DNA of 64,000 bases from Rhodospirillales bacterium (GTDB lineage: Bacteria > Pseudomonadota > Alphaproteobacteria > Rhodospirillales > Magnetospirillaceae): positions 124,001-188,000 of the forward strand of contig JACFNC010000006.1 of assembly GCA_019455065.1 (NCBI GenBank), read 5' to 3'. This document shows positions 16,890 through 25,563 of this stretch, piece after piece. Both the position numbers and the translations under genes were made by a program. The notes under the pieces are model-generated. The model was not told the DNA's origin. It saw only the letters and a program-made list of their open reading frames with translations, and did no database searches. The stretch's first letter is position 1. Each line of letters opens with the position of its first letter.

Positions 16890-17984
16890 ATGGGACGCAA
16901 CGGGCGGCCGATCTTCGCGGCATCGCTTCTGGGGATGGCGCTGGCCACCGCGCTTGCCGCCTGCGATTCGCCCCCGCCGCCCCAGCCCGGACCGCGCCCG
17001 GTGCGCGTCGCCACCGTCCAGCTTACGCCGGCCGACGAGGTGGCCCGCTACGCCGCCGTCATTCAGCCGCGCGTCGAGGCGGACCTCGGCTTCCGCGTCG
17101 GCGGCAAGGTTGCCGAGCGGCTGGCCCAGGTCGGCGACCGCGTCGAGCCCGGAATGCCGCTGGCCCGCCTGGACCCCACCGACCTCGACCTGCAGGTGCG
17201 CGCCGCCGAGGCCCAGCTCGCCGCCACCCGCGCCGATCAGCGCAACGCGCAGGGCGAGTTCGACCGTTACGCCAGCTTGCGCCAGGGCGAATGGACGACG
17301 CGCCAGGAATTCGAGCGGCGCGCCACCGCGCTCGACCGCGCCAAGGCGCGGGTCAAGGAGACCGAGGCCCATCTCGACCTGCTGCGCAACACCGCCCGCT
17401 ACACCACCCTGGTCGCCGACGCCCCGGGCGTGGTCACCGCCGTGCTAATCGAGCCCGGGCTGGTGGTCGCCCAGGGCCGGCCGGCCGTCCGCATCGCCCG
17501 CCTGGGCGAACTGGAGGCTGTCGCCGACGTGCCGGAACACGAGGCCGGCGCCTTCACCACCCGGCAGCTGTCGGTCGAGGCGTGGGCGCTGCCCGGCGCC
17601 ACCATCGCCGGCCGTCTGCGCGAAATGGCGCCGAGCGCCGACCCGGTCACGCGCACCTACCGCGCCCGCGTCACGCTGGCCGACCCGCCGGCCGGGATTC
17701 AGATCGGCATGACCGCCACCGTCGTCGCCCGCCAGCCGCGACCCGGCACCGTGGCGCGCGTGCCGTTGTCCGCCATCACCCAGAAGGGCGGCGCGCCCGC
17801 GGTGTGGGTGGTCAACGACGCCGGCGACCGGGTCGCCCTGCGTCCGGTTCAGGTCGCCGCATTCGCCGGCGATCTGGCGATCGTCGCCGACGGCCTGGCC
17901 GAGGGCGAGCGCATCGTCACCGCCGGCGTCCACAAGCTCGATGCCGGCCAGCCCATCCGCGTGTGGACCGAGCCCGTGCGATGA
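16890..17984 (+). CDS. RND efflux periplasmic adaptor lipoprotein
   Basis: A 364-aa membrane-fusion protein. The N-terminus has a lipobox (ALAAC, Cys about 20), then the lipoyl/hairpin/lipoyl arrangement: GFRVGGKVAERLAQVGDRVEPGMPLARLD, a coiled-coil hairpin (about 105-160), DAPGVVTAVLIEPGLVVAQGRP, and beta-barrel/membrane-proximal domains at the C-terminus. It bridges the inner-membrane pump and an outer-membrane channel. ATG 16890 was chosen because the signal peptide starts there; the frame upstream (from 16824) is not signal-like. The stop overlaps the pump start (ATGA). Confidence 0.9.
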   Translation: MGRNGRPIFAASLLGMALATALAACDSPPPPQPGPRPVRVATVQLTPADEVARYAAVIQPRVEADLGFRVGGKVAERLAQVGDRVEPGMPLARLDPTDLDLQVRAAEAQLAATRADQRNAQGEFDRYASLRQGEWTTRQEFERRATALDRAKARVKETEAHLDLLRNTARYTTLVADAPGVVTAVLIEPGLVVAQGRPAVRIARLGELEAVADVPEHEAGAFTTRQLSVEAWALPGATIAGRLREMAPSADPVTRTYRARVTLADPPAGIQIGMTATVVARQPRPGTVARVPLSAITQKGGAPAVWVVNDAGDRVALRPVQVAAFAGDLAIVADGLAEGERIVTAGVHKLDAGQPIRVWTEPVR

Positions 17985-20900
17985 GCAACCGCTTCAACCT
18001 GTCGGCCTGGGCGCTGGCGCACCGCACCCTGGTGCTGTTCTTCGCGCTGGCCAGCGTGATCGCCGGCGTCGTCGCCTATATGGCGCTGGGGCGCGCCGAG
18101 GATCCGTCCTTCACCTTCAAGGTGATGACCATCCGCACCGACTGGCCGGGCGCCACCGCGCGCGAGGTCGAACAGCAGGTCACCGACCGCATCGAGAAGG
18201 CGCTGGCCGAGGTGCCCTATTTCGACATCGCCCGCAGTTATTCGAAGCCGGGCGAGTCGGTGGTGTTCCTGATCCTCAAGGACACCACGCCGCCCGCGCA
18301 AGTGCCGGACGTGTGGTATCAGGTGCGCAAGAAGATCGGCGACGTGCGCGGGCTGCTGCCCGCCGGGATACGCGGCCCCTACTTCAACGACGAGTTCGGC
18401 GACGTCTATTCGGTGATGTACGCCTTCATGGGCGAGGACTTCACGCCGGCCGAGCTGAAGCGCGTCGCCGACGAGGTCCGCCAGCGTCTGCGGCACCTGC
18501 CGGCCATCGAGCAGATCGACCTCCTCGCCACCCAGGACGAGGTGATCTGGGTCGAGCTTTCGAGCCAGCGGCTGGCCAGCTTCGGCCTGCCCGCCGAGGC
18601 GGTGATCGACGCCCTGCGCCGCGAGAACGCGATGGCTCCGGCCGGCGACCTCGACAGCGGCGCCGAGCGCATTCACCTGCGGGTCGACATCCGGATGGAC
18701 AGCGAGGACAAGGCGCGCGCGCTGCCCATCGAGGCCGGCGGCCGGCTGATCACCGTGGGCGACGTCGCCGAGATCAAGCGCGGCTACGTCGATCCCCCGC
18801 GCTTCACCATGCGCTATCAGGGGCGCGACGCGATCGGTTTGGGCGTGGTGATGGCCAAGGGCGGCAACGTCCTCGCCCTCGGCCAGGCGCTGGACGCCGA
18901 GATGGCCAAGATCAGGGCGGATCTGCCGCTGGGGGTGGAGGTCGCCCAGGTCGCCAACCAGCCGAAGGTGGTGGACCGCTCGATCGGCGAGTTCCTGAAG
19001 ATGCTGGCCGAGGCGTTGGCGATCGTCATGGCGGTGAGCTTCCTCACCCTGGGCTGGCGGACGGGCATCGTGGTGGCGGTTGCCGTGCCCCTGGTGCTGG
19101 CGATGACCCTGGCGGCGATGCTGGCGCTGGGCATCGACCTGCACAAGATTTCCCTGGGGGCGCTGATCATCTCGCTGGGCCTGCTGGTCGACGACGCCAT
19201 CATCGCCGTCGAGATGATGGTCGTGAAGATGGAGCAGGGGCTCGACCGCTTGCGCGCCGGCGCCTTCGCCTACACCTCGACGGCCTTTCCCATGCTCACC
19301 GGCACCGTCGTCACCGCCGCCGGCTTCGTGCCGGTGGGCTTCGCGAAATCGGCGGCCGGCGAATACACCAATGCCCTGTTCTGGGTGGTGGGGCTGTCGC
19401 TCATGCTGTCCTGGGTGGTGGCCGTGGTCTTCACCCCCTATTTCGGCTATCACCTGCTGCCCGATCCGCGGCGCCGCGCCGCCGCCCACCACGACGTCTA
19501 CGACACCCCGGTCTACCGCCGCCTGCGGCGCATGATCGAGGCCTGCGTGCGCTTCCGCTGGCTGACCATCGGGGCCACGGCGGGCGCCTTCGCCGCCGCG
19601 CTGGTCGGCTTCGGCTTCGTCCAGCAGCAGTTCTTCCCCAGCTCCACCCGCCCCGAACTGCTGGTCGACATCCGCCTGGCCGCCGGCGCCTCCTTCGCGG
19701 CCACCACCGCCGAGGTGAGGAAGTTCGAGGAACGCCTGCGCGGCGACGAGCGCGTCGAAAGCTTCACCGCCTATACCGGCGGCGGCACGCCGCGCTTCTA
19801 CCTCGCGCTCGACCAGCAGCTTCCGACGCCGAACTACGCCCAGTTCGTGGTCATGACCACCGGCCAGGAAGCGCGGGAGAGCCTGCTGCACGAGCTGATC
19901 GACACCGCCGAGGTGGAGTTCCCGGCCGCCCGCCTGCGCGTCAGCCGGCTGGAGAACGGACCCCCGGTCGGCTATCCCGTGCAGTTCCGCGTGAACGGCG
20001 GCGACCCGGAGCGCCTTCGCGCCATCGCCTATCAGGTGCGCGACGTGATGCGCGCCAACCCGCACCTCAACGACGTCAACCTCGACTGGGACGAGCTGGC
20101 CAAGAGCGTGCGCCTGGAGGTCGATGCCGCCAAGGCGCGCGCCCTCGGGGTGACCCGGCAGGATTTGTCGGAAAGCCTGCAGGTGCTGGTGGGCGGCCTG
20201 ACGGTCACGAGATACCGCGAAGGCACCGAGGCCATCGACGTCGTGGTGCGCGCCCCCGAACGCGAGCGCGCCGACCTGTCGCGCCTGGGCGACCTGCAGG
20301 TGCGCACCGCCCGCGGCACCGTGGTGCCGCTGAGCCAGATCGCCCGGCTGCACTACGAGCTGGAAGAGCCGATCCTGTGGCGCCGCAATCGCGACACCAC
20401 CATCACGGTGCGCGGCGACGTGCGGGGCGACATCCAGGCGCCGGTGGTCAGCACGCAGGTCGACGCCGCCCTCGCCCCGTTGCGCGCCGCGCTGCCCGAC
20501 GGCTACCGCATCGACGTGGGCGGAGCCATCGAGGAGAGCGCGAAGAGCCAGGGCTCGATCAACGCCATGATGCCCCTGATGGTGCTGATCATGGTGGCGA
20601 CGCTGATGATTCAGCTGCAAAGCTTCTCGCGGGTGCTCATGGTGCTGCTGACCGCGCCGTTGGGCCTGATCGGGGTCACCGCCTCGTTGCTCGCCTTCAA
20701 CCTGCCCTTCGGCTTCGTCGCCATGCTGGGCACCATCGCCCTGGCCGGGATCATCATGCGCAACTCGGTCATCCTGGTCGACCAGATCGAGCAGGACATC
20801 CGCGCCGGCCGCACCCCGTGGGAGGCGATCATCGACGCCACCGTGCGCCGCACCCGCCCCATCCTTCTGACCGCCGCCGCCGCCATCCTGGCGATGGTCC

Positions 20901-21103
20901 CGCTGGTGCCCAGCGTGTTCTGGGGCCCGATGGCGGTGGCCATCATGGGCGGACTGGCGGCGGCCACGGTGCTCACCATCTTCTTCCTGCCCGCCCTGTA
21001 CGCCGCCTGGTTCCGGGTGAAACGCCCGCAGCCGGCGGTGGCGGGTCCCGCCGATTACGCCCCGCCGGCCACGGTGCGGGAACCGGTGCCGGTGGGCGAA
21101 TAG
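17981..21103 (+). CDS. RND-family efflux pump (AcrB-like permease)
   Basis: A 1040-aa inner-membrane proton-driven transporter of normal RND length. The N-terminal helix (ALAHRTLVLFF) is followed by the porter domain (GRAEDPSFTFKVMTI, WPGATAREVEQQVTDRIEKAL) and a first membrane block with the proton-relay LLVDDAIIAVE (two aspartates). The second periplasmic half follows, then the last membrane block with RNSVILVDQIEQ. It forms a tripartite pump with the adaptor; no outer-membrane channel gene is adjacent. Substrate unknown; this divergent subtype often handles organic solvents or drugs. Confidence 0.93.
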   Translation: MSNRFNLSAWALAHRTLVLFFALASVIAGVVAYMALGRAEDPSFTFKVMTIRTDWPGATAREVEQQVTDRIEKALAEVPYFDIARSYSKPGESVVFLILKDTTPPAQVPDVWYQVRKKIGDVRGLLPAGIRGPYFNDEFGDVYSVMYAFMGEDFTPAELKRVADEVRQRLRHLPAIEQIDLLATQDEVIWVELSSQRLASFGLPAEAVIDALRRENAMAPAGDLDSGAERIHLRVDIRMDSEDKARALPIEAGGRLITVGDVAEIKRGYVDPPRFTMRYQGRDAIGLGVVMAKGGNVLALGQALDAEMAKIRADLPLGVEVAQVANQPKVVDRSIGEFLKMLAEALAIVMAVSFLTLGWRTGIVVAVAVPLVLAMTLAAMLALGIDLHKISLGALIISLGLLVDDAIIAVEMMVVKMEQGLDRLRAGAFAYTSTAFPMLTGTVVTAAGFVPVGFAKSAAGEYTNALFWVVGLSLMLSWVVAVVFTPYFGYHLLPDPRRRAAAHHDVYDTPVYRRLRRMIEACVRFRWLTIGATAGAFAAALVGFGFVQQQFFPSSTRPELLVDIRLAAGASFAATTAEVRKFEERLRGDERVESFTAYTGGGTPRFYLALDQQLPTPNYAQFVVMTTGQEARESLLHELIDTAEVEFPAARLRVSRLENGPPVGYPVQFRVNGGDPERLRAIAYQVRDVMRANPHLNDVNLDWDELAKSVRLEVDAAKARALGVTRQDLSESLQVLVGGLTVTRYREGTEAIDVVVRAPERERADLSRLGDLQVRTARGTVVPLSQIARLHYELEEPILWRRNRDTTITVRGDVRGDIQAPVVSTQVDAALAPLRAALPDGYRIDVGGAIEESAKSQGSINAMMPLMVLIMVATLMIQLQSFSRVLMVLLTAPLGLIGVTASLLAFNLPFGFVAMLGTIALAGIIMRNSVILVDQIEQDIRAGRTPWEAIIDATVRRTRPILLTAAAAILAMVPLVPSVFWGPMAVAIMGGLAAATVLTIFFLPALYAAWFRVKRPQPAVAGPADYAPPATVREPVPVGE

Positions 21104-21190
21104 GCATCGAACGGGCGAACCGGGCCGTCCTCCATCTCCCATTGTCGGTTGTTGCCGGCGGGTGTACGCTCGCAACGGGGGCGCAATCGG

Positions 21191-22201
21191 ATGGCACAGC
21201 TACTTCCTTCGACGCAGTTTTCCACGGATGCCTTCGAGGGGCGCCTGCGGTTCGACGCCTGGCGCGACTTCCTGCCCCTGTACACCGTCATTCCGCACCC
21301 CGAGCGCCTTGACGCCGCGTTCGAAGGACGGGTGGTGACCTACGTCCTGCCGCCGATCGGCCTCGGCATCACCTCCTACTCCCGCCAGCGCTACGAGCGC
21401 AGCCGCCAGCGCATCGCCGCCGATGGCCAGGACCATTTCCTGATCCAGTTGTTCACGGCCGGCGGCCTGCGGTCCGTCGCCGAGGACGGCGACGTGGTCA
21501 TGGTCCAGGCCGGCGACGTGTGGGTGCACGACCTGGCCCGCCCGAAGACGGTGACCACCGAGGCGAGCCGCACCGTCACCGTCCTGCTGCCCCGCCGCGA
21601 ACTGCTGCGCATGGTGGGGGCCGCCGAACTGGACGGGCAGGTGCTGCGGCGCGGCACCCCGCTCGCCACCCTGCTCGCCGACCACCTGCGGGCGCTCGCC
21701 CGCGCCGCCCCCCTCTTGTCGGACGAAGAGGCCCACTCGGCGGCCTGGGGTACCATGGCGCTGGCCGCCGCCTGCCTGCGGCCCACCGCACGCATCGGCG
21801 AGGCGACGCGCGAACCGATGGCCAACGCGCTGCGCGAGCGGCTCAAGGCCTACATCGACGCCAACGCCACCTCGCCCGACCTCACCCCGCAGGCCCTCTG
21901 CGCGCGCTTCGGCATTTCGCGCGCCAATCTCTATCGTCTGTTCGCGCCGGTGGGTGGCGTGGCGGGCTATGTGCGCGACCGCCGCCTGAGGCGCGCCGAG
22001 ACCCTGCTGCGCGACCCCGCGAACCAGCGCCGCACCATCGCCGACATCGCCTACGACTGCGGCTTCGCCAGCGAGGCGCATTTCTCGCGCACCTTTCGGC
22101 AGACCTTCGGCGCCATGCCCCGCGAGGTGCGGGCCCATGGCCCGGGCCTGCTGGCGGACACCATCCTCACCCAGTTCGAAACGCTGTTCGCGCCGCGGTG
22201 A
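21191..22201 (+). CDS. AraC-family transcriptional regulator
   Basis: A 336-aa regulator: an N-terminal cupin-like sensor of the AraC_binding_2 type (about 40-200, DFLIQLFTAGG and GDVWVHDLARP-like strands) and a C-terminal double HTH (about 235-325: LCARFGISRANLYRLF, then IADIAYDCGFASEAHFSRTFRQTFG). It follows the RND pump on the same strand after about 90 bp; a link to efflux is possible but not proven. ATG 21191 is preferred to one at 21149, which lacks a ribosome site. Confidence 0.85.
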   Translation: MAQLLPSTQFSTDAFEGRLRFDAWRDFLPLYTVIPHPERLDAAFEGRVVTYVLPPIGLGITSYSRQRYERSRQRIAADGQDHFLIQLFTAGGLRSVAEDGDVVMVQAGDVWVHDLARPKTVTTEASRTVTVLLPRRELLRMVGAAELDGQVLRRGTPLATLLADHLRALARAAPLLSDEEAHSAAWGTMALAAACLRPTARIGEATREPMANALRERLKAYIDANATSPDLTPQALCARFGISRANLYRLFAPVGGVAGYVRDRRLRRAETLLRDPANQRRTIADIAYDCGFASEAHFSRTFRQTFGAMPREVRAHGPGLLADTILTQFETLFAPR

Positions 22202-22339
22202 GGAGGGCGCAGCCCTGCGCAGCCTGGCGATAAATCGCCCGGTCCATACCGACGAGACTTCCCCCGCCCTTTCATGGTCTAATCCCCGTGGGGGCAAAGT
22301 GTCTGGCGCGCAAGTCGCCTTACGTACCTGGGGGCAATC

Positions 22340-24319
22340 ATGGTGAGCATGGGAAGGGTGGCTCTGGCCGCCATTGTCTGGGGGCTGGCGGGCTGCGCGT
22401 CCGTCAAGGCGCCGCAGGCGGTGCATTGGGCCGCCGGAGGTGTGGCGAATGCCGCCGGCCAGTCGGCAAGACTTGACGCTTCCCTGGGCCGTGAGGTGGC
22501 CGCCGGCCTCGCGGCGCTCGAACGGGGCGAGCCGGAAGCGGCGTCGCGGGCCTTCAACGCCGCCCTCAACCAGCGGCCCGACGACGCCCATCTGCACGTC
22601 TTGAACGGCCTCGCCTACCATCTGATGGCGGCCGGCGGAGACCGGGCGCGCCTGGACCTCGCCGAGACCGGCTATCAGGTGGCGCGCCAGATCGACCCGG
22701 GCAACATCGCGGCCGCCCGGCTGCTGGGACGGCTCTACCTCGAGTCGCAGCGCTTCGCCCAGGCCAAGGACATGTTCGCCGAGGCGATTCTTCTCGATGG
22801 CGGCTCGTCCGAAACCCTGCACGGGCTGGCGGTTGCCGCCTACTACACCGGCGACCCGGCGCTCGCCCTGTGGGCGGTCGATCAGACAGAGGCGGCCGGG
22901 GGCGGGGACGCGCTCATGGCGCGGACGGCGGCGCTGGTCAACGCGGCGGCGGGCAATGCCGACGCCGCTGCCGCCGCCTTCGCGCGCTATGCCGCGGTCG
23001 AACCAAATCCCGACCGGCGCCGCCACGTCGGCCGCCGCCTCGACCAGTGGCGGGCGACGCTCGCCGCGTGGTCGGCGGCGCCCCCCACGGCGAAGGCCCG
23101 GCGCCAGGGGCTGCGGCCGGCGCAGGCGCCCGGCGACGCGGGGCGCCCGGGATGGCCGTCTGCCGACGCGGTGCCTGCGGCCGAAGCCGGCCGCGTCCTG
23201 CCGATCGCCCCCTATTGGGCGGACTGCGTGCAGGAGAAGTTCCCGCAAAGCCGGAACGCCTCGTCGGCCTACGGCTCCGGCAGTTTCGGCAGCTACGGCA
23301 ATTACGGCCTGAGCGGCTGGGGTTCGACGGTTCCGAAGACGGCCGACGAGACCGACAGTCTACCGGCCCTGCCCTCGCCATGCGCCGGCCAGCCGCTGCC
23401 GCGCATGGTGCTGGTCGACGCCACCATCATTCGCACCGACGACGACTTGGTCACCGGCAAGGGCGTCAACATCCTCGACGGCCTGTCGATCGTGCTCACC
23501 GGATCGTTGCTCGACACGCGGGTCAGCGGCACCAGCAGCGCACACACGCGGGTCTGGACCAAGGGGATCGCCCTGCCCGCCAACGGCATCAGCTATTCCC
23601 TCAACATGTTCAACGTGTCCGAGAAGCGGGCCGAGGTGCTGGCGCGGCCGTCGCTGCTGGCGCTCGACCGCCAACCGTCGCGCTTCTTCTCGGGCGCCAA
23701 CATCACGGTGGCGGTGGCCGGCGAGTTCAAGACCGAACTCGAGGACAAGCCGGTCGGCGTCAGCCTGTCGGTCACCCCCACCTTCATCGACGACGAGACC
23801 CTGCTGCTGTCGGTGAAGACGACCCGGTCGTTCTTCGAGACGGCGACCACCGCCGCCACCTTCCAGCAACAGGTTCAGACCTCGAAGAATTCGGTGACCG
23901 CCAGCGTGCTGGCCAAGTTCGACCAGACCGTGGTGATCAGCGGCCTCAACGAGCGCGAACTGCTCGACGACGAGAACGGCGTGCCGCTGCTGCGCGACGT
24001 GCCGCTCATGCAATACCTGTTCAACCGCGAGACGGCGCGCTCGTTCAACCGCACCGTTCTGATCCTGCTCACCCCGCGGCGGCCGACGGTGCACGACGCC
24101 GGACCGGCCGCCGGGCCCGCCGCCGGACCGGCCGCCGAATTGCGCGAGCGCTTCGGCATCGCCAGGATGATTCCCAATGTCCAGGTCATTATCGACGACC
24201 TCGAGGACAACCGCCTCTACCGCGCCTTCCGCGCCGGCGACGTGTTCGTCGAGGACTGGAGCAAGCCCGCCTCGCTGTCGCGCACGATCAAGGAAATCGC
24301 GACGTTCCTGTACTATTGA
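22340..24319 (+). CDS. TPR-containing secretin lipoprotein (type II/III secretion system family)
   Basis: A 659-aa outer-membrane lipoprotein. The signal peptide ends at the lipobox LAGC (Cys19). Then come TPR-like helices (about 55-245), a Gly/Ser/Tyr-rich linker (about 313-335) and a C-terminal secretin domain (about 350-620). The domain has VTPTFIDDETLLLSV and the secretin core VPLLRDVPLMQYLFNRE. The end carries Ala-Gly-Pro repeats and a short C-terminal region that may bind a pilotin. Secretins form large outer-membrane pores. No other type II, pilus or Tad gene is in the window, so this is an orphan with an unusual fused TPR part. Its last 517 bp are duplicated at 27100-27616. Confidence 0.85.
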   Translation: MVSMGRVALAAIVWGLAGCASVKAPQAVHWAAGGVANAAGQSARLDASLGREVAAGLAALERGEPEAASRAFNAALNQRPDDAHLHVLNGLAYHLMAAGGDRARLDLAETGYQVARQIDPGNIAAARLLGRLYLESQRFAQAKDMFAEAILLDGGSSETLHGLAVAAYYTGDPALALWAVDQTEAAGGGDALMARTAALVNAAAGNADAAAAAFARYAAVEPNPDRRRHVGRRLDQWRATLAAWSAAPPTAKARRQGLRPAQAPGDAGRPGWPSADAVPAAEAGRVLPIAPYWADCVQEKFPQSRNASSAYGSGSFGSYGNYGLSGWGSTVPKTADETDSLPALPSPCAGQPLPRMVLVDATIIRTDDDLVTGKGVNILDGLSIVLTGSLLDTRVSGTSSAHTRVWTKGIALPANGISYSLNMFNVSEKRAEVLARPSLLALDRQPSRFFSGANITVAVAGEFKTELEDKPVGVSLSVTPTFIDDETLLLSVKTTRSFFETATTAATFQQQVQTSKNSVTASVLAKFDQTVVISGLNERELLDDENGVPLLRDVPLMQYLFNRETARSFNRTVLILLTPRRPTVHDAGPAAGPAAGPAAELRERFGIARMIPNVQVIIDDLEDNRLYRAFRAGDVFVEDWSKPASLSRTIKEIATFLYY

Positions 24320-24684
24320 CGGCCGGCCCTGGGAGGTTCCGATGGCGCCCGCACACCGCACGACGCTCGCCGCCCTCCTGGCCTTGGCGCTTGCCGGCTG
24401 TGCCGCCGACCCGCGGCCGACGGCGCAGCCCTTGACCTGCGACGGCGGGCGGACCCTCGCCGTGACCTTCGATGCCGCCGCCGACACGGCACTGCTCGCC
24501 GAGGGGCGCGAACGCCGCCGGCTTCCCCGCCTGATCTCTGGCTCGGGCGCGCGCTACGGCGACGGCCGGACCGAACTGTGGATCAAAGGCCGCGAAGCGA
24601 CTCTGACCGAGGACGGGACGCGACGGAACTGCCGGTTCGCGCAGAAATGATCACAGGGGCCGTGCCTGGAGATGCGGCGGGCCA
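23803..24684 (+). repeat. 882-bp direct repeat, copy 1 (secretin 3' end + mliC)
   Basis: Pairs with 27100-27981 at a constant offset of 3297 bp and no indels. It begins inside the secretin C-terminal domain and ends 34 bp after the mliC stop. Eight substitutions lie between about 23851 and 23977, six of them silent; the remaining roughly 700 bp look identical. The base before the repeat differs (t versus c), which sets the left edge. Confidence 0.93.
24342..24650 (+). CDS. mliC: MliC/PliC-like lysozyme-inhibitor lipoprotein, copy 1
   Basis: A 102-aa lipoprotein with lipobox LAGC (Cys20) after a hydrophobic signal. The mature part has the MliC core pattern: a cysteine in LTCDGGRTL, a short beta sheet, GSGARYGDGRTELWIKGREATL (the SGA-Y-DG...W-KG-EA signature) and a second cysteine near the end (NCRF). 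MliC proteins block host C-type lysozyme at the cell surface. A GGGAGG ribosome site precedes ATG 24342, 22 bp after the secretin stop, so the two are cotranscribed. An identical copy lies at 27639. Confidence 0.82.
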   Translation: MAPAHRTTLAALLALALAGCAADPRPTAQPLTCDGGRTLAVTFDAAADTALLAEGRERRRLPRLISGSGARYGDGRTELWIKGREATLTEDGTRRNCRFAQK

Positions 24685-24751
24685 CGGTACGACAGCCGGT
24701 AAAAGACATATACGCTGCACCCCCCGCAGCCCCGGGTGGCTGGCGGGGCGG

Positions 24752-24797
24752 GTGTGGCCGGAAGGCGCCCCCCCGGCCACACTCGCACCATTTTTTT
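24752..24797 (+). terminator. Intrinsic terminator after mliC copy 1
   Basis: A 10-bp perfect stem (GTGTGGCCGG/CCGGCCACAC, 24752-24761 and 24773-24782, 11-nt loop) is followed within 8 bp by seven T residues. The structure ends plus-strand transcription coming from the secretin/mliC genes. Confidence 0.6.
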
Positions 24798-25245
24798 ATT
24801 CGTTGAGCGCGGCCTCAGGGGCCTCGGCATATAAATTGCCTTCGGCGTCGGCCTCGGCGACCATCATTCCCGGACGCCACCCTTTGAAGTGATAAATTCG
24901 TTTGGTCACGACGCGGCCTTCGGCGCCCACCCCCAAGCTAGCGGTGCTAGTATTCAGGTCGCCCGCGAGGCCAACGTTGCCCTTGCCGCCGGCATCGTAA
25001 AACTCCTCAATTTTGACCTCTTCCGCCGATGCAATGCGATCCGCGATGGCCATTTCCTGAGCAATCTGCGCCTGCACCTTGGCCATCTTGAGGCGTACAT
25101 CCTGACGCGCGGCTTCCAACTGAAGCTCCGTCATCTCCCCGGATGATGCCACCTCGACTTTTGCCGTGGCGCTCCGCATCACTTCCCAGACCATCCCGCC
25201 CAGCGGGCCGGCTGTGCCAATACTGATAAACTTTCCAACGCTCAC
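24796..25245 (-). CDS. Hypothetical protein of the inserted segment
   Basis: 149 aa from the GTG start at 25245, chosen because an AAGGGGG site lies just upstream; ATG 25293 is a less likely longer option. The N-terminus is hydrophobic and glycine rich (FISIGTAGPLGGMVW). A long charged helix with coiled-coil character follows (about 40-90, ELQLEAARQDVRLKMAKVQ), then a glycine-rich and beta-rich end with the basic KRIYHFKGWRPG. I do not recognise it. Codon use is less GC-biased than in neighbours, as for foreign DNA. Confidence 0.55.
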   Translation of the reverse strand: MSVGKFISIGTAGPLGGMVWEVMRSATAKVEVASSGEMTELQLEAARQDVRLKMAKVQAQIAQEMAIADRIASAEEVKIEEFYDAGGKGNVGLAGDLNTSTASLGVGAEGRVVTKRIYHFKGWRPGMMVAEADAEGNLYAEAPEAALNE

Positions 25246-25563
25246 CAAAGGCCCCCTTTTGATGTTAAGGGCAGAGCATATCTGGGCCGGCAATCACGGC
25301 ACAACTGGCAATGCGCATTAACCCAGGCCCCCACCCTCACGGTCACCCCTCCGCGCTTGTGCCAAAAAGCGGGGAAGACCGTCAAGACCGCAGACAGCGG
25401 TCGGGAATCTCCCATCTTGCACAAGCCGAAGGCGCGGAAGGACGGGGAGGCCGCTGGCTGCGCCCGCAGCGCAGCGGAGGGCTTGGCCTTGATGGACCAG
25501 CCCCCTAAACCAAACAAGGAAGGTCAGCCCGCGCAGGGCCTGGCATTCGGAAGCCCTGGTGGC
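25246..25563. other. Non-coding spacer inside the inserted segment
   Basis: 318 bp between the hypothetical gene and the helicase fragment. It has no convincing reading frame, RNA gene or repeat; short frames in it have no ribosome sites. Its composition resembles the rest of the insert. Confidence 0.5.

Noticed and set aside
17849-21175. Long open frame on the minus strand opposite the RND pump
   Set aside because: High GC on the pump strand keeps the antisense frame free of stops. The product is His/Gly/Asp-rich with no domain, and the plus-strand gene has full RND motifs.
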